From: Candidatus Kuenenia stuttgartensis
Lineage (GTDB): Bacteria > Planctomycetota > Planctomycetia > Isosphaerales > Isosphaeraceae
Assembly: GCA_945872325.1 (NCBI GenBank)
Contig: CAMBZY010000017.1
Coordinates: 1 to 16,040 of the forward strand
DNA length: 16,040 bases
Direction: 5' to 3'
Shown: positions 1 to 6,703 of the stretch, piece by piece
Layout of the letters: every line of letters starts with the position of its first letter
Position numbering within the stretch: position 1 is the stretch's first letter
The notes under the pieces: generated by a model
Database searches by the model: none
What the model was told of the DNA's origin: nothing
The model's input: the letters and a program-made list of their open reading frames with translations, nothing else
Translations under genes and position numbers: made by a program

Positions 1-453
1 CAACCGCCCGACAACCAGGTCATTTTGAAATTGCCGTAATTCTTGGGCCAGCAGATCATTGCGAAGAATTTTAATTGCGACATTCCGGTCCACGACCGAA
101 TCGTGTGCCTTCCAGACAGTACCAAATTGCCCCTTGCCCAGTCTCTCGATCAAACGATAACGGCCACTGGCAAGTGAATCGCCTTGTGTGGGCCAAATGC
201 AATCGGCTGGATTCGTCTCCAAATGGCTTGCGACCAGTTCCGTGTCATATTGCATTTGTTGCAGGCTCGGTTCAAGTCGCAGATGATTTCGAACGCTTAA
301 CCAGCAATCGAATTTCTCAGAGATTTCAGGCTCAAGATATTCTTGTGATTTCAGAAATAAGTCGACCGTAATTTTGTCTGGATTTGTATTCATCCGGAAG
401 AATTGTTCAATGGCCAATTCGCAAAGATCATCTCGGTTTGGTTCGTTTTTCAT
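1..453 (-). CDS. Serine/threonine protein kinase, N-terminal part (cut by left edge)
   Basis: Reading the minus strand from the ATG at 453-451 gives 151 open codons that run off the window at base 1. Residues 1-95 form a charged, mostly helical lead without a recognised domain. The kinase fold begins near residue 98. The glycine-rich loop reads LGKGQFGTVW (G106, G108, G111) and the VAIK lysine is K128, so the ATP-binding start of a Hanks-type kinase is visible. The catalytic loop, DFG motif and any sensor or transmembrane part lie outside the window. In the presumed helix C (FQND) an Asp seems to stand where a Glu is usual; this is an uncertain alignment. The start lies 21 bp after the stop of the sigma-factor gene, so the two are probably co-transcribed. 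Such sigma/kinase pairs are common in planctomycetes. Kinase identity is secure; its signal and targets are unknown. Confidence 0.9.
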   Translation of the reverse strand, partial: MKNEPNRDDLCELAIEQFFRMNTNPDKITVDLFLKSQEYLEPEISEKFDCWLSVRNHLRLEPSLQQMQYDTELVASHLETNPADCIWPTQGDSLASGRYRLIERLGKGQFGTVWKAHDSVVDRNVAIKILRNDLLAQELRQFQNDLVVGRL

Positions 454-474
454 GAAATGATTTCTGTAAAAAGC

Positions 475-1092
475 CTATGAAATCCACTTGCGAAATGAAT
501 CAAGTTGAACGACCAGAGGATCTTTCGCCCTGTGCAGATGGGCTCGGACAGAGTCGACAGTGATTTGCATCAGACGGGCTGTTTCCTCCAGCGAGAGCCC
601 TTCAAGATATCTCAGGGTGACAGCCCTGCGCTGCAGGGGATGCTCCAGCGACGCCACCGCCTGCCGGATCGCATCTTCAAGCTCTTGCCTGTGAAGCTGA
701 TGGCTTGCGGTCGAAATACTTGCCGTGATCTGTTGAAAGAGATCGTCGGTCGATTCAAATTCCAGATTCTGACTTACTTTAGGTACGGTTGTTTCGCGAA
801 TCGAAGCCGCTTTGGCTGCATCCAGGACGCGGTGGCGGGCAATGGCACTCAGCCACCTGAAAACCGATTGCTCGTCATGAATTTCAAGATGATGCAAACT
901 GCGAAGAATCTCCACACAGGATTGCTGGAACAGGTCTTCGGCCGTAAGGTGAGCCTGAAGCTTTAATCCCATCTCTGCCTGAATCAGACGGATGAGTGCG
1001 GGCTGATGGCGCACAAGCAGACGTTCCAAAGCAAGCCGGTCACCGTGGATGGCTTTCTGCATCAGTTCTGTGTCTGTTGAGAATTCAACCAT
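475..1092 (-). CDS. ECF-type RNA polymerase sigma factor (planctomycete group)
   Basis: A 205-residue protein of the size and two-domain plan of extracytoplasmic-function sigma factors, which guide RNA polymerase to special promoters. Residues about 20-95 form region 2, with AEDLFQQSCVEIL at 51-63 as the core-binding part and FRWLSAIARHRVLDAA at 78-93 as the -10 recognition helix. Residues about 100-130 are a linker. Residues 136-190 form region 4, with the helix-turn-helix RYLEGLSLEETARLM followed by VDSVRAHLHRA. An AGGTGA Shine-Dalgarno site six bases before the ATG supports the start. No anti-sigma factor is next to it; a protein kinase gene follows after 21 bp, so activity may be controlled by phosphorylation (inference from the known habit of such pairs). 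Its regulon cannot be deduced here. The insertion sequence lies 157 bp upstream and may have displaced upstream control sequence. Confidence 0.92.
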   Translation of the reverse strand: MVEFSTDTELMQKAIHGDRLALERLLVRHQPALIRLIQAEMGLKLQAHLTAEDLFQQSCVEILRSLHHLEIHDEQSVFRWLSAIARHRVLDAAKAASIRETTVPKVSQNLEFESTDDLFQQITASISTASHQLHRQELEDAIRQAVASLEHPLQRRAVTLRYLEGLSLEETARLMQITVDSVRAHLHRAKDPLVVQLDSFRKWIS

Positions 1093-1249
1093 ACTTTCAC
1101 CTGAATTTGCGATTAATAACTATGCGGATTCGACTGATGTGTAGCCAACTCGCATCAACCATTTCTGCGCGGCTGATGGCTCGTTTTGTGGATCATGCTT
1201 TGTCTTGCAAGAACTTAGGTTCGTCTATATTCAAGGATGGATTTGTTTA
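1093..1249. other. Intergenic region upstream of the sigma factor
   Basis: This stretch lies between the sigma-factor start and the left end of the insertion sequence. It must hold whatever remains of the sigma-factor promoter. I see the AGGTGA ribosome site close to the start codon but no convincing -35/-10 pair on the minus strand, and no RNA gene or other coding frame. Confidence 0.4.
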
Positions 1250-1262
1250 GGTTCTGTTGACA
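1250..1262 (+). repeat. Left terminal inverted repeat of the IS
   Basis: GGTTCTGTTGACA matches the reverse complement of the right end in 12 of 13 positions. It is preceded by TA at 1248-1249, the probable target duplication. Confidence 0.85.
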
Positions 1263-1328
1263 TTAATCTTGGCAAAATAGGAGGGATTGGTATTCTGAGG
1301 CTATCTGAAACCAAGGAGGGACCTCAGG

Positions 1329-2081
1329 ATGAGCCGGTACGCAATCCTAGATTCGCAATGGAATGTCATCAAAGACCATATGCCTGGGCGCATAGGTACG
1401 AAAGGGGTTACCGCCAAGGATAACCGCTTGTTTTTTGATGCTCTGATTCACATGGCCAGAGCCGGTTGCCCTTGGCGAGATCTTCCCAAGGAATTTGGCA
1501 AATGGAACAGTGTGTTCAAGCGGTATGACCGTTGGGCCAAATCAGGTGTCCTGAACAAGATTTTGGATTTATTGACGGTTGAAAGTGATTTCGAATGGGT
1601 CATGGTCGATTCGTCCGTCATCCGAGCTCACCAATCGGCGGCCGGGGCAAAAGGGGGTCAAAAAAACCAGTCCTTAGGGCGTTCCAAGGGTGGTTTCAGC
1701 ACCAAAATCCACCTTGCGGTCGATTCGTTTGGCAATCCTATTCGTGTTGAACTGACTGGCGGCGAAGTTCACGATTCTCAACGATCCAAGTCTTTGATCA
1801 AGGGAATTCCGGCCGAAAATGTACTTGCCGACAAAGGTTACGACAGTAATGAGTTTAGGCAATCAATCATCGAAATGGGAGCCCAACCTGTGATTCCACC
1901 GAGATCAAATCGCAAGACCTTTATCGATTACGATCGCCATCTTTACAAAGAGCGAAATATGATCGAACGCACTTTCAATAAGCTAAAGCACTATCGTAAA
2001 ATCGCTACGCGTTACGACAAAAAGGCAGCTAACTTCATGGGGTACATATTGTTAGGATCGATTATGCTCCACTTGAGGTAA
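1329..2081 (+). CDS. IS5-family DDE transposase (IS427-like)
   Basis: A 250-residue transposase that would cut and join the ends of its own element. Residues 1-80 are the N-terminal DNA-binding region with the typical GCPWRDLP motif (46-53). The DDE triad is complete: D94 in VDSSVIRAHQ, D168 in LADKGYDS, and E213 in the Y206-R209-E213-K220 signature (Y-2-R-3-E-6-K). The basic linker with GRSKGG (117-122) before the second beta strand is also typical. AGGAGG at 1314-1319 sits nine bases before the ATG and fixes the start. Many relatives need a -1 frameshift to make a full enzyme, whereas here the frame is continuous. The stop codon lies two bases before the right inverted repeat. The gene looks intact. 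Confidence 0.95.
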   Translation: MSRYAILDSQWNVIKDHMPGRIGTKGVTAKDNRLFFDALIHMARAGCPWRDLPKEFGKWNSVFKRYDRWAKSGVLNKILDLLTVESDFEWVMVDSSVIRAHQSAAGAKGGQKNQSLGRSKGGFSTKIHLAVDSFGNPIRVELTGGEVHDSQRSKSLIKGIPAENVLADKGYDSNEFRQSIIEMGAQPVIPPRSNRKTFIDYDRHLYKERNMIERTFNKLKHYRKIATRYDKKAANFMGYILLGSIMLHLR

Positions 2082-2082
2082 T

Positions 2083-2095
2083 TGTCAACACAACC
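2083..2095 (-). repeat. Right terminal inverted repeat of the IS
   Basis: TGTCAACACAACC is the inverted partner of the left end, followed by TA at 2096-2097. Its last base also forms the first C of the CTAG that opens the adjoining repeat, so the insertion point coincides with the repeat border. Confidence 0.85.
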
Positions 2096-2173
2096 TAGCC
2101 GCCGGGCGCTAGCCGGCGCTAGCCCCCGGTTCGCGTAAGAGAATTAACCGGGGCTAGCGCCAAGCCCGGCTAG
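2095..2173. repeat. CTAG-framed hairpin repeat, copy 1 (long form)
   Basis: The unit opens with CTAGCCG and closes with CGGCTAG, its exact inverse. Inside, GGCGCTAGCC occurs twice in tandem (2105-2114 and 2115-2124). A strong stem is formed by 2115-2131 and 2146-2161: 16 base pairs with one bulged C and a 14-base loop (CGCGTAAGAGAATT). The core 2126-2173 matches copy 2 in 46 of 48 positions. It looks like a dispersed palindromic element of the REP type; that class is inferred from its structure only. It lies between the HAF-protein gene and the IS and has no coding frame. Confidence 0.8.
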
Positions 2174-2209
2174 ATAAGAGGCGTTGGCCTTCAGTTTCTT
2201 GGTTTGAAT

Positions 2210-2264
2210 CTAGCCGCCGGTTCGCGTAAGAGAATTAACCGGGGCTAGTGCCAAGACCGGCTAG
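2210..2264. repeat. CTAG-framed hairpin repeat, copy 2 (short form)
   Basis: This copy also opens with CTAGCCG and closes with CGGCTAG. CTAGCC-G-CCGGTT (2210-2222) pairs with AACCGGGGCTAG (2237-2248) to give a 12-bp stem with one bulged G and the same 14-base loop as copy 1. The 48-bp core at 2217-2264 differs from copy 1 at two positions. It lacks the tandem GGCGCTAGCC segment of copy 1. The two copies are separated by 36 bp of unrelated sequence. Confidence 0.8.
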
Positions 2265-2297
2265 GTAAATCAAACGCAGCCGGGGGATAGCAAAGCA

Positions 2298-2317
2298 GGG
2301 TGGGATCAATCCCACCC
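2298..2317. terminator. Hairpin GGGTGGGA-TCAA-TCCCACCC downstream of the HAF gene
   Basis: A perfect 8-bp GC-rich stem with a 4-base loop lies about 70 bp after the stop of the HAF-protein gene on the minus strand. No run of T follows on either strand, so it is not a standard intrinsic terminator. It could stop or stabilise the transcript, or be another small dispersed palindrome. Confidence 0.4.
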
Positions 2318-2388
2318 GCTTACAGGGTGATTCGCCAATGATCGAGAGAAACCCTTGTCTACTGACATGGCGGGCATTGGCTGAAACG

Positions 2389-4005
2389 TCAGCGAACACG
2401 AATGGCTTTAGTCACAGAAGACTTCGAATGGTTTTCGTTTCCTGAGTATGTCGCCTGCATAGATATCGATGTTCCGCGTTTTTGATTCTTCGGAACTCGA
2501 TATTGGAGACTAAAGTTGCCCTTCGTATCCGTCTTTGTTGTATAACTGGCACCTTGAATTTGCATCGCGACAACCTGATTTCGAATTGGCGAGCGATTCA
2601 AATCATTCACCAATGTCCCACTTGCACGAACTGTCTGCCCTGGTTGTGCATTCACATCGCCAAGAGCTGTCCGCGTGGGGATCGATTTCACGGTGATGGG
2701 AGCATCATCCTCAACACCATCCATTGTCGATGCGGACATGGAATGAGCCCCCGCCTTTGCTGCCGCAGGAATCACAAAATTCAACCGAGCTAATCCTTGG
2801 GAATTCGAAACAGCCGTCCCAATAATGCTACCGCCCATCTCAAACATAATCATTTCACCAGCAACAGGATTTTCATCCTCAGAGATAAGGGCTGTGATCG
2901 AAACATTCTGCCCTGGATACCCGGATGTCGGGGTCAGCTCAATATCCGTTAGAGTTTCGGGTACCGCATTTTCGTCAATCAGCCAATAGCCAGGAATGGA
3001 TGTGCCGGAAACTCCATCGGTTACGGAGCCGACAACCGTTCCCCCCTCGTTTAACCCATACGGAAATGAATATCTCATCCCCTCTGGACGTTCAAGCCGG
3101 AAAAATTGGTCTTTACTCCAGGCTCCAGCCTGAAGGCTGGCCGGAACAGTCGTAAAATCGAAAAAATAACCGATGGCTGTACCGTTATTGGCCAATCCTG
3201 TGGCCCAAATATCCGTAAATCTATCGGGCGATGAAAAGGCTTGAGAATCGCCGGAAGCGGAATATGTCGCAATCCCACGAGGTCCATTTATTCGCAGGTA
3301 TCCGTTAACAAGCACAGTTCCCGAGTCATCAATGTCAATACCTCGGGTTTCAAGCCACGTGCTCAAAGTCGCTGTCTGAAGATTCGAATCGACCCACTTG
3401 ATCGACTGAGACTCAGAGCCAAAAGCGACCCGAATGGTGCCTACGATGACTCCGCTGGCGTTCACCCCATTGGCTGTGGCGTAGATGATACTCGATTCGG
3501 AACCCAATTTCGGAATGGGTAACACTTTAAGAACATCGTTCTGCCAAACCGCCGGAAGTTGACCTTCACCAGAACGTACATATCCAACAATCAGACCAGC
3601 GTCGTTGACATCCAAAGCCGCTCCACCCCCACCCAGCGTCGGAAGATCTTTCATGACACCATTCACCCAATAAACCGGACTGTTGCCTGAACCGGAGGTA
3701 AAGAACTTTGCACCAACAACCAGGCCAGACGCATTGGCTGCGTTCGCAAATCCGCCAAGTCCTTCCGTAGGCAGTAGTTCTGGCGTTGATTTAAAGTCTT
3801 TCCAGATAGCAGGTTCCAGCTTTATCCCATTGGTAGCATTACTGAGGACCGAGCCGACAATGCGACCATCGTTTGAAACATCAACCGCCGAACCACCAAA
3901 CCCAAGATCAGGTAATTTCTGAAACGGTATTTGCGAATAAACGCTGGCAGACATTATCTGGAGAGATGCCATCATCAAAAGGGCTCTGCAAAATCTTGAG
4001 ATCAC
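2389..4005 (-). CDS. Secreted HAF-repeat protein with C-terminal Ig-like domains
   Basis: I prefer the GTG at 4005-4003 because GAGGAG stands six bases before it and the product then begins with a normal signal peptide (residues 1-25, ending ASVYSQ); the first in-frame ATG, at 4050, adds 15 polar residues and has no ribosome site. Length from the GTG is 538 residues. Residues about 30-340 carry seven repeats with the core x-DVNxxGxIVG, near 39-51, 88-98, 130-141, 179-189, 221-235, 268-279 and 316-326. This matches the 'probable extracellular repeat, HAF family'. Seven units of about 45 residues suggest a beta-propeller (inference). Residues about 350-440 and 445-538 resemble bacterial Ig-like domains, with PGQNVSITA and PGQTVRASG at their starts. 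No sorting signal or anchor is visible. Function is unknown; a role at the cell surface or outside the cell is likely. The flanking genes give no clear link. Confidence 0.85.
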   Translation of the reverse strand: MISRFCRALLMMASLQIMSASVYSQIPFQKLPDLGFGGSAVDVSNDGRIVGSVLSNATNGIKLEPAIWKDFKSTPELLPTEGLGGFANAANASGLVVGAKFFTSGSGNSPVYWVNGVMKDLPTLGGGGAALDVNDAGLIVGYVRSGEGQLPAVWQNDVLKVLPIPKLGSESSIIYATANGVNASGVIVGTIRVAFGSESQSIKWVDSNLQTATLSTWLETRGIDIDDSGTVLVNGYLRINGPRGIATYSASGDSQAFSSPDRFTDIWATGLANNGTAIGYFFDFTTVPASLQAGAWSKDQFFRLERPEGMRYSFPYGLNEGGTVVGSVTDGVSGTSIPGYWLIDENAVPETLTDIELTPTSGYPGQNVSITALISEDENPVAGEMIMFEMGGSIIGTAVSNSQGLARLNFVIPAAAKAGAHSMSASTMDGVEDDAPITVKSIPTRTALGDVNAQPGQTVRASGTLVNDLNRSPIRNQVVAMQIQGASYTTKTDTKGNFSLQYRVPKNQKRGTSISMQATYSGNENHSKSSVTKAIRVR

Positions 4006-4099
4006 GACATTCTCCTCGTAATCATTCTCAATAGGGCATATCGAGACCAAGGCGATTTTGAACCAGAATCTCGATTTATTAGGATTTGCTTAACCGCAA

Positions 4100-4126
4100 A
4101 GTATACAACCAGACATTGATTTTCAA
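4100..4126 (-). promoter_or_regulatory. Possible promoter of the HAF-protein gene
   Basis: On the minus strand TTGAAA (4126-4121) is followed after 15 bases by TATACT (4105-4100), about 95 bp before the GTG start. Both hexamers resemble sigma-70 consensus boxes, but the spacer is two bases short, so this is a weak call. Confidence 0.25.
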
Positions 4127-4303
4127 GTCGAGTCGTCAAAAACGGTCGAATTTTAAGAAGTTGGTCATACGCCTTTTGATAGAAAGTAGTTACGAAGTGA
4201 TGTGTGGTGGATCCGGGGGTCAATGTTCAGCAGGTAATCCAGAGATGTACACAAGACATCCAACTAGGCAGAATATCTAACCCTTTATAAAATATTAAAT
4301 TAA

Positions 4304-4332
4304 GTGCGTCCAGACCACTCGCCTGGACGCAC
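4304..4332 (-). terminator. Intrinsic terminator of the aldo/keto reductase gene
   Basis: GTGCGTCCAG (4304-4313) and CTGGACGCAC (4323-4332) form a perfect 10-bp stem with a 9-base loop, 19 bp after the reductase stop. On the minus strand it is followed by TTAATTTAATATTTT, a T-rich though interrupted tail, as expected for factor-independent termination. Confidence 0.7.
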
Positions 4333-4351
4333 GTTTTGAAGGCCGCTTCAA

Positions 4352-5542
4352 TCAGTCGCTTTCCGAGAGTCGCTTGACGGCCTCTCCACCGACCAGTTCG
4401 TGCATCTCTTTCAAAATCGCGATCGCTTTGTCGCGATAGGCATAGCCGGAAATCTTCTCGGAGAGTTGTGTCTCCACTTCAGCAAGTTTTCCAGCGTTTA
4501 AGCCTGGGAACCAGTGGCCGCCGTTGCCCAGCAGGTTGTAACGCATTCTGGCGTAATCGGTCAGGTCAAATGCCTTGAGCAGATTCCAGAGCCAGATCAC
4601 GATCGGAAGATTGATATCGCCGGGCGTTTCTTCCCACCTCGGCAAACCGTTTTGCCAGTTCGCAAGCCATTCTGCACCAAGGGCTTCAGCATAGGCATCG
4701 TTGAGCTTGTCCAAGATCGGTGCCAACACCTTTTCGGCATCGTCAAGGTACTTCAAGCCTTGGACATGCTCGTCGAAATCGGACGGCTTGGCTGCTCCCA
4801 CTGATAGCGTATGAATCTGTGGATGAGAAAGGCAGAAGAGGTCGTTGAAAACCATGGGTGACAAGGGTTTGCACAGATTGACCAGCTTCTTCGTGGGCTG
4901 ATAAAGCATCCCGCCTTTATCCGATGGGCTGATGATAAACACGCCCATGTCCTGACGTGTCGCGGCCTCAATAGCGGCCCAATTATTCTGGTAGATCCAG
5001 TAGTAGTGGAGATTTACGTAATCAAAGCGGCCGGATTCGATGGCTTTGACAATCACGTCCAGTGGGCCGTGGGTGGAGAAGCCGATGTGCTTGACTCGGC
5101 CCTCTTTGCGGAGCTTCTCAGCCTCGTCCATACACCCGCCTGGACGCATTGACCAATCGAAGAACTCTTGATTGTTAAGTCCATGCAAACCAAGTAGTTC
5201 CACGTGATCCAGCTGCAACAGGCCCATGCTGTGGTCGAATGTCTTGCGGAATTCCTCAGCGGATTCGCAAGGAGCCACTTTGGTCTGTACGATGATCTTT
5301 TCGCGATCAAATTTTGGCAGGATCCGGCCCAGTTGGAGCTCGGAAGTTCCATAGCCACGCGCTGTTTCAATATGGTTGATACCCAACTCGACAGATCGTC
5401 GGATCGTGGCCTCCAGATTGGCCTGACCCTCGTTCGTAATGCCTTCTGCCTCCTCATCTTTCCACGAATGCTGGTATCGCATCCCACCACACGAAAAGAC
5501 GGGCATTTGCAGTTCGGTTCGACCAAATCGGCGGTAAATCAT
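4352..5542 (-). CDS. Aldo/keto reductase family oxidoreductase
   Basis: A 396-residue protein whose first 270 residues have the TIM-barrel plan of NAD(P)H-dependent aldo/keto reductases, closest in pattern to the COG1453 type. The start MIYRRFGRTELQMP is typical. Putative catalytic residues are Y64 in ARGYGTSE, K88 in QTKVA and H120 in GLHGLN. The usual Asp of the tetrad is replaced by E59 in HIETARGYG, which I believe recurs in this subfamily. Residues 271-396 form a helical, Trp-rich C-terminal part. The cysteine-rich 4Fe-4S tail found in many COG1453 proteins is absent: no cysteine occurs after the barrel. The substrate is unknown. It is probably transcribed alone, since a terminator precedes it (5588-5621) and another follows it. 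No good ribosome site is seen before the ATG, but the N-terminal match supports this start. Confidence 0.88.
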   Translation of the reverse strand: MIYRRFGRTELQMPVFSCGGMRYQHSWKDEEAEGITNEGQANLEATIRRSVELGINHIETARGYGTSELQLGRILPKFDREKIIVQTKVAPCESAEEFRKTFDHSMGLLQLDHVELLGLHGLNNQEFFDWSMRPGGCMDEAEKLRKEGRVKHIGFSTHGPLDVIVKAIESGRFDYVNLHYYWIYQNNWAAIEAATRQDMGVFIISPSDKGGMLYQPTKKLVNLCKPLSPMVFNDLFCLSHPQIHTLSVGAAKPSDFDEHVQGLKYLDDAEKVLAPILDKLNDAYAEALGAEWLANWQNGLPRWEETPGDINLPIVIWLWNLLKAFDLTDYARMRYNLLGNGGHWFPGLNAGKLAEVETQLSEKISGYAYRDKAIAILKEMHELVGGEAVKRLSESD

Positions 5543-5587
5543 GACTTGTCAGTTCACTTCGGATGATTTTTGATGTGTCATAACCAG

Positions 5588-5621
5588 AAAAAGGCGGAGT
5601 GTGGATGTCACAACATCCGCC
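5588..5621 (-). terminator. Intrinsic terminator after mdh
   Basis: On the minus strand GGCGGATGT pairs with ACA-CTCCGCC (one bulged base, 10-base loop) and is followed at once by TTTTT. It lies about 34 bp after the mdh stop and 46 bp before the aldo/keto reductase start, so it probably separates the two transcripts. Confidence 0.75.
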
Positions 5622-5654
5622 GAATTAACGACTTATCAAGCTCGCGTCTTTGGG

Positions 5655-6650
5655 TCAGACGGCTGGCCCGAGCAGATCCTTGACCACGTCCCGCTCACTT
5701 ACCAGTTCGGCAGCGCTGGCGTCGATCCGGGCCCTGGCGGCATCGTCGATCGTGAAGTCGGTCAAAACTTTGTAAGTCTTGCCGTCAGCGGAGAATAAAG
5801 GCATGGAGTAGATCAAGCCACTCGGAACGCCATACTCGCCATTGGAGACAACTCCGGCTGAGAAGCAATCGCCAGCGGCTGTTGGATTTACAGCGCTATG
5901 AACATGTCCCAGAGCAGCGTTTGCGGCAGATGCGGCGGAACTCGCTCCACGGGCTTTGATCACGGCACTGCCGCGCTTGGCCACGGTGGGGATGAAAGTT
6001 TCTTCGAGCCATGAGTGATCGGAAATCACTTCAGTGACTAGCTTTCCACCGATCTGGGCGTTTTTGTAGTCAGGGTATTGGGTGTCTGAATGGTTGCCCC
6101 AGATGTTCATCCGGGTCACTTGGCCGACGTTCACCCCAGCCTTGTCAGCCAGAAGGCTGGCGGCGCGGTTCTGGTCGAGGCGGGTCATGGCAAACCAATT
6201 CTCAGGCTTGATCCGTGGAGCATGGCTCTTGGCGATCAAACAGTTTGTGTTACAAGGGTTTGCGACCACCAGAACGCGGGCATCGGCGCTGGCGGATTCA
6301 TTGATGGCCTTGCCTTGGCCGGTGAAGATCGGGCCATTGGCGCGGATCAGGTCGGCGCGGGTCATCCCATCCTTGCGTGGCATTCCGCCCACCAGAATCA
6401 CCCAGTCGGCATCTCCGAAAGCTTCTTCAGCTTTGTCGGAAGCCTTCACATCAGAAAGGGTTGGGAATGCGCAATCTTCGAGTTCCATGATCGTTCCGCC
6501 AAGGTTTGGCAGGAACTGGCTGACTTCCAGCAGTCGCAGGCTGACGGGCGTGTTTGGCCCAAAGATCTGGCCAGAGGCTAAACGGAAGATCAAAGCATAG
6601 CCAATATTACCATTGGCACCACTGACAGCCACGCGTACGGGACGACTCAT
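5655..6650 (-). CDS. mdh: Malate dehydrogenase
   Basis: A 331-residue cytoplasmic enzyme of the lactate/malate dehydrogenase family that interconverts malate and oxaloacetate with NAD in the citric acid cycle. It belongs to the type 2 (dimeric) MDH branch. The nucleotide loop is GANGNIG (11-17), and the acid after strand two is E42 in LLEVSQ, which favours NAD over NADP. Substrate arginines are R92 and R98 in GMPRKDGMTR and R162 in RLDQNRA. The catalytic pair is D159 and H187 (WGNHSD). N131 in VANPCNTN is also conserved. Length is normal for the branch. AAGGA about nine bases before the ATG supports the start. The gene lies 53 bp after the unknown membrane-protein gene on the same strand and is followed by a terminator, so it may be the last gene of the proS run or have its own promoter. 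Confidence 0.96.
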   Translation of the reverse strand: MSRPVRVAVSGANGNIGYALIFRLASGQIFGPNTPVSLRLLEVSQFLPNLGGTIMELEDCAFPTLSDVKASDKAEEAFGDADWVILVGGMPRKDGMTRADLIRANGPIFTGQGKAINESASADARVLVVANPCNTNCLIAKSHAPRIKPENWFAMTRLDQNRAASLLADKAGVNVGQVTRMNIWGNHSDTQYPDYKNAQIGGKLVTEVISDHSWLEETFIPTVAKRGSAVIKARGASSAASAANAALGHVHSAVNPTAAGDCFSAGVVSNGEYGVPSGLIYSMPLFSADGKTYKVLTDFTIDDAARARIDASAAELVSERDVVKDLLGPAV

Positions 6651-6703
6651 TTTCAGGATCCTTGAAGCGATGATGGGTGAGGGATTTCAACGTGGCTCAC
6701 CAA

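Larger units (their letters stand above)
1250..2095 (+). mobile_element. Complete IS5-family insertion sequence, IS427-like group, 846 bp
   Basis: The element is bounded by 13-bp terminal inverted repeats, GGTTCTGTTGACA at 1250-1262 and TGTCAACACAACC at 2083-2095, with one mismatch. The similarity continues weakly to about 20 bp (16 of 20 matching). A TA dinucleotide flanks both ends (1248-1249 and 2096-2097), which fits the 2-4 bp duplications known for IS427-group elements. It carries one transposase gene in a single frame, with no stop or frameshift, so the copy may be active. Length is typical for the group. It inserted between a sigma/kinase operon and a CTAG-rich hairpin repeat; the inferred empty site reads TTTAGCCGCCGG. 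The family rests on the transposase; the exact group is an inference from the DDE motifs and ends. Confidence 0.9.
4006..4351. other. Intergenic region between the HAF gene and the aldo/keto reductase
   Basis: This stretch of about 345 bp is AT-rich over much of its length. It holds the HAF ribosome site (CTCCTC at 4012-4017 on the plus strand), a weak promoter candidate, and the hairpin that ends the aldo/keto reductase transcript at 4304-4332. I see no RNA gene and no credible coding frame; short open frames here lack starts with ribosome sites. Confidence 0.5.

Noticed and set aside
1216..1222. TAGGTTC near the left end of the IS, resembling the IS tip
   Set aside because: Only seven bases agree and there is no further similarity, so it is not a second IS end.
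3125..3140. Inverted repeat CCAGCCTGAAGGCTGG
   Set aside because: It is inside the HAF gene and encodes an ordinary stretch (PASLQAGAW). With only two central bases it is a poor hairpin, and no second copy is seen in the window.
6082..6600. Two overlapping open frames of 160-170 codons on the plus strand
   Set aside because: Both are antisense to mdh, whose catalytic residues are complete; the frames are by-products of mdh codon use.
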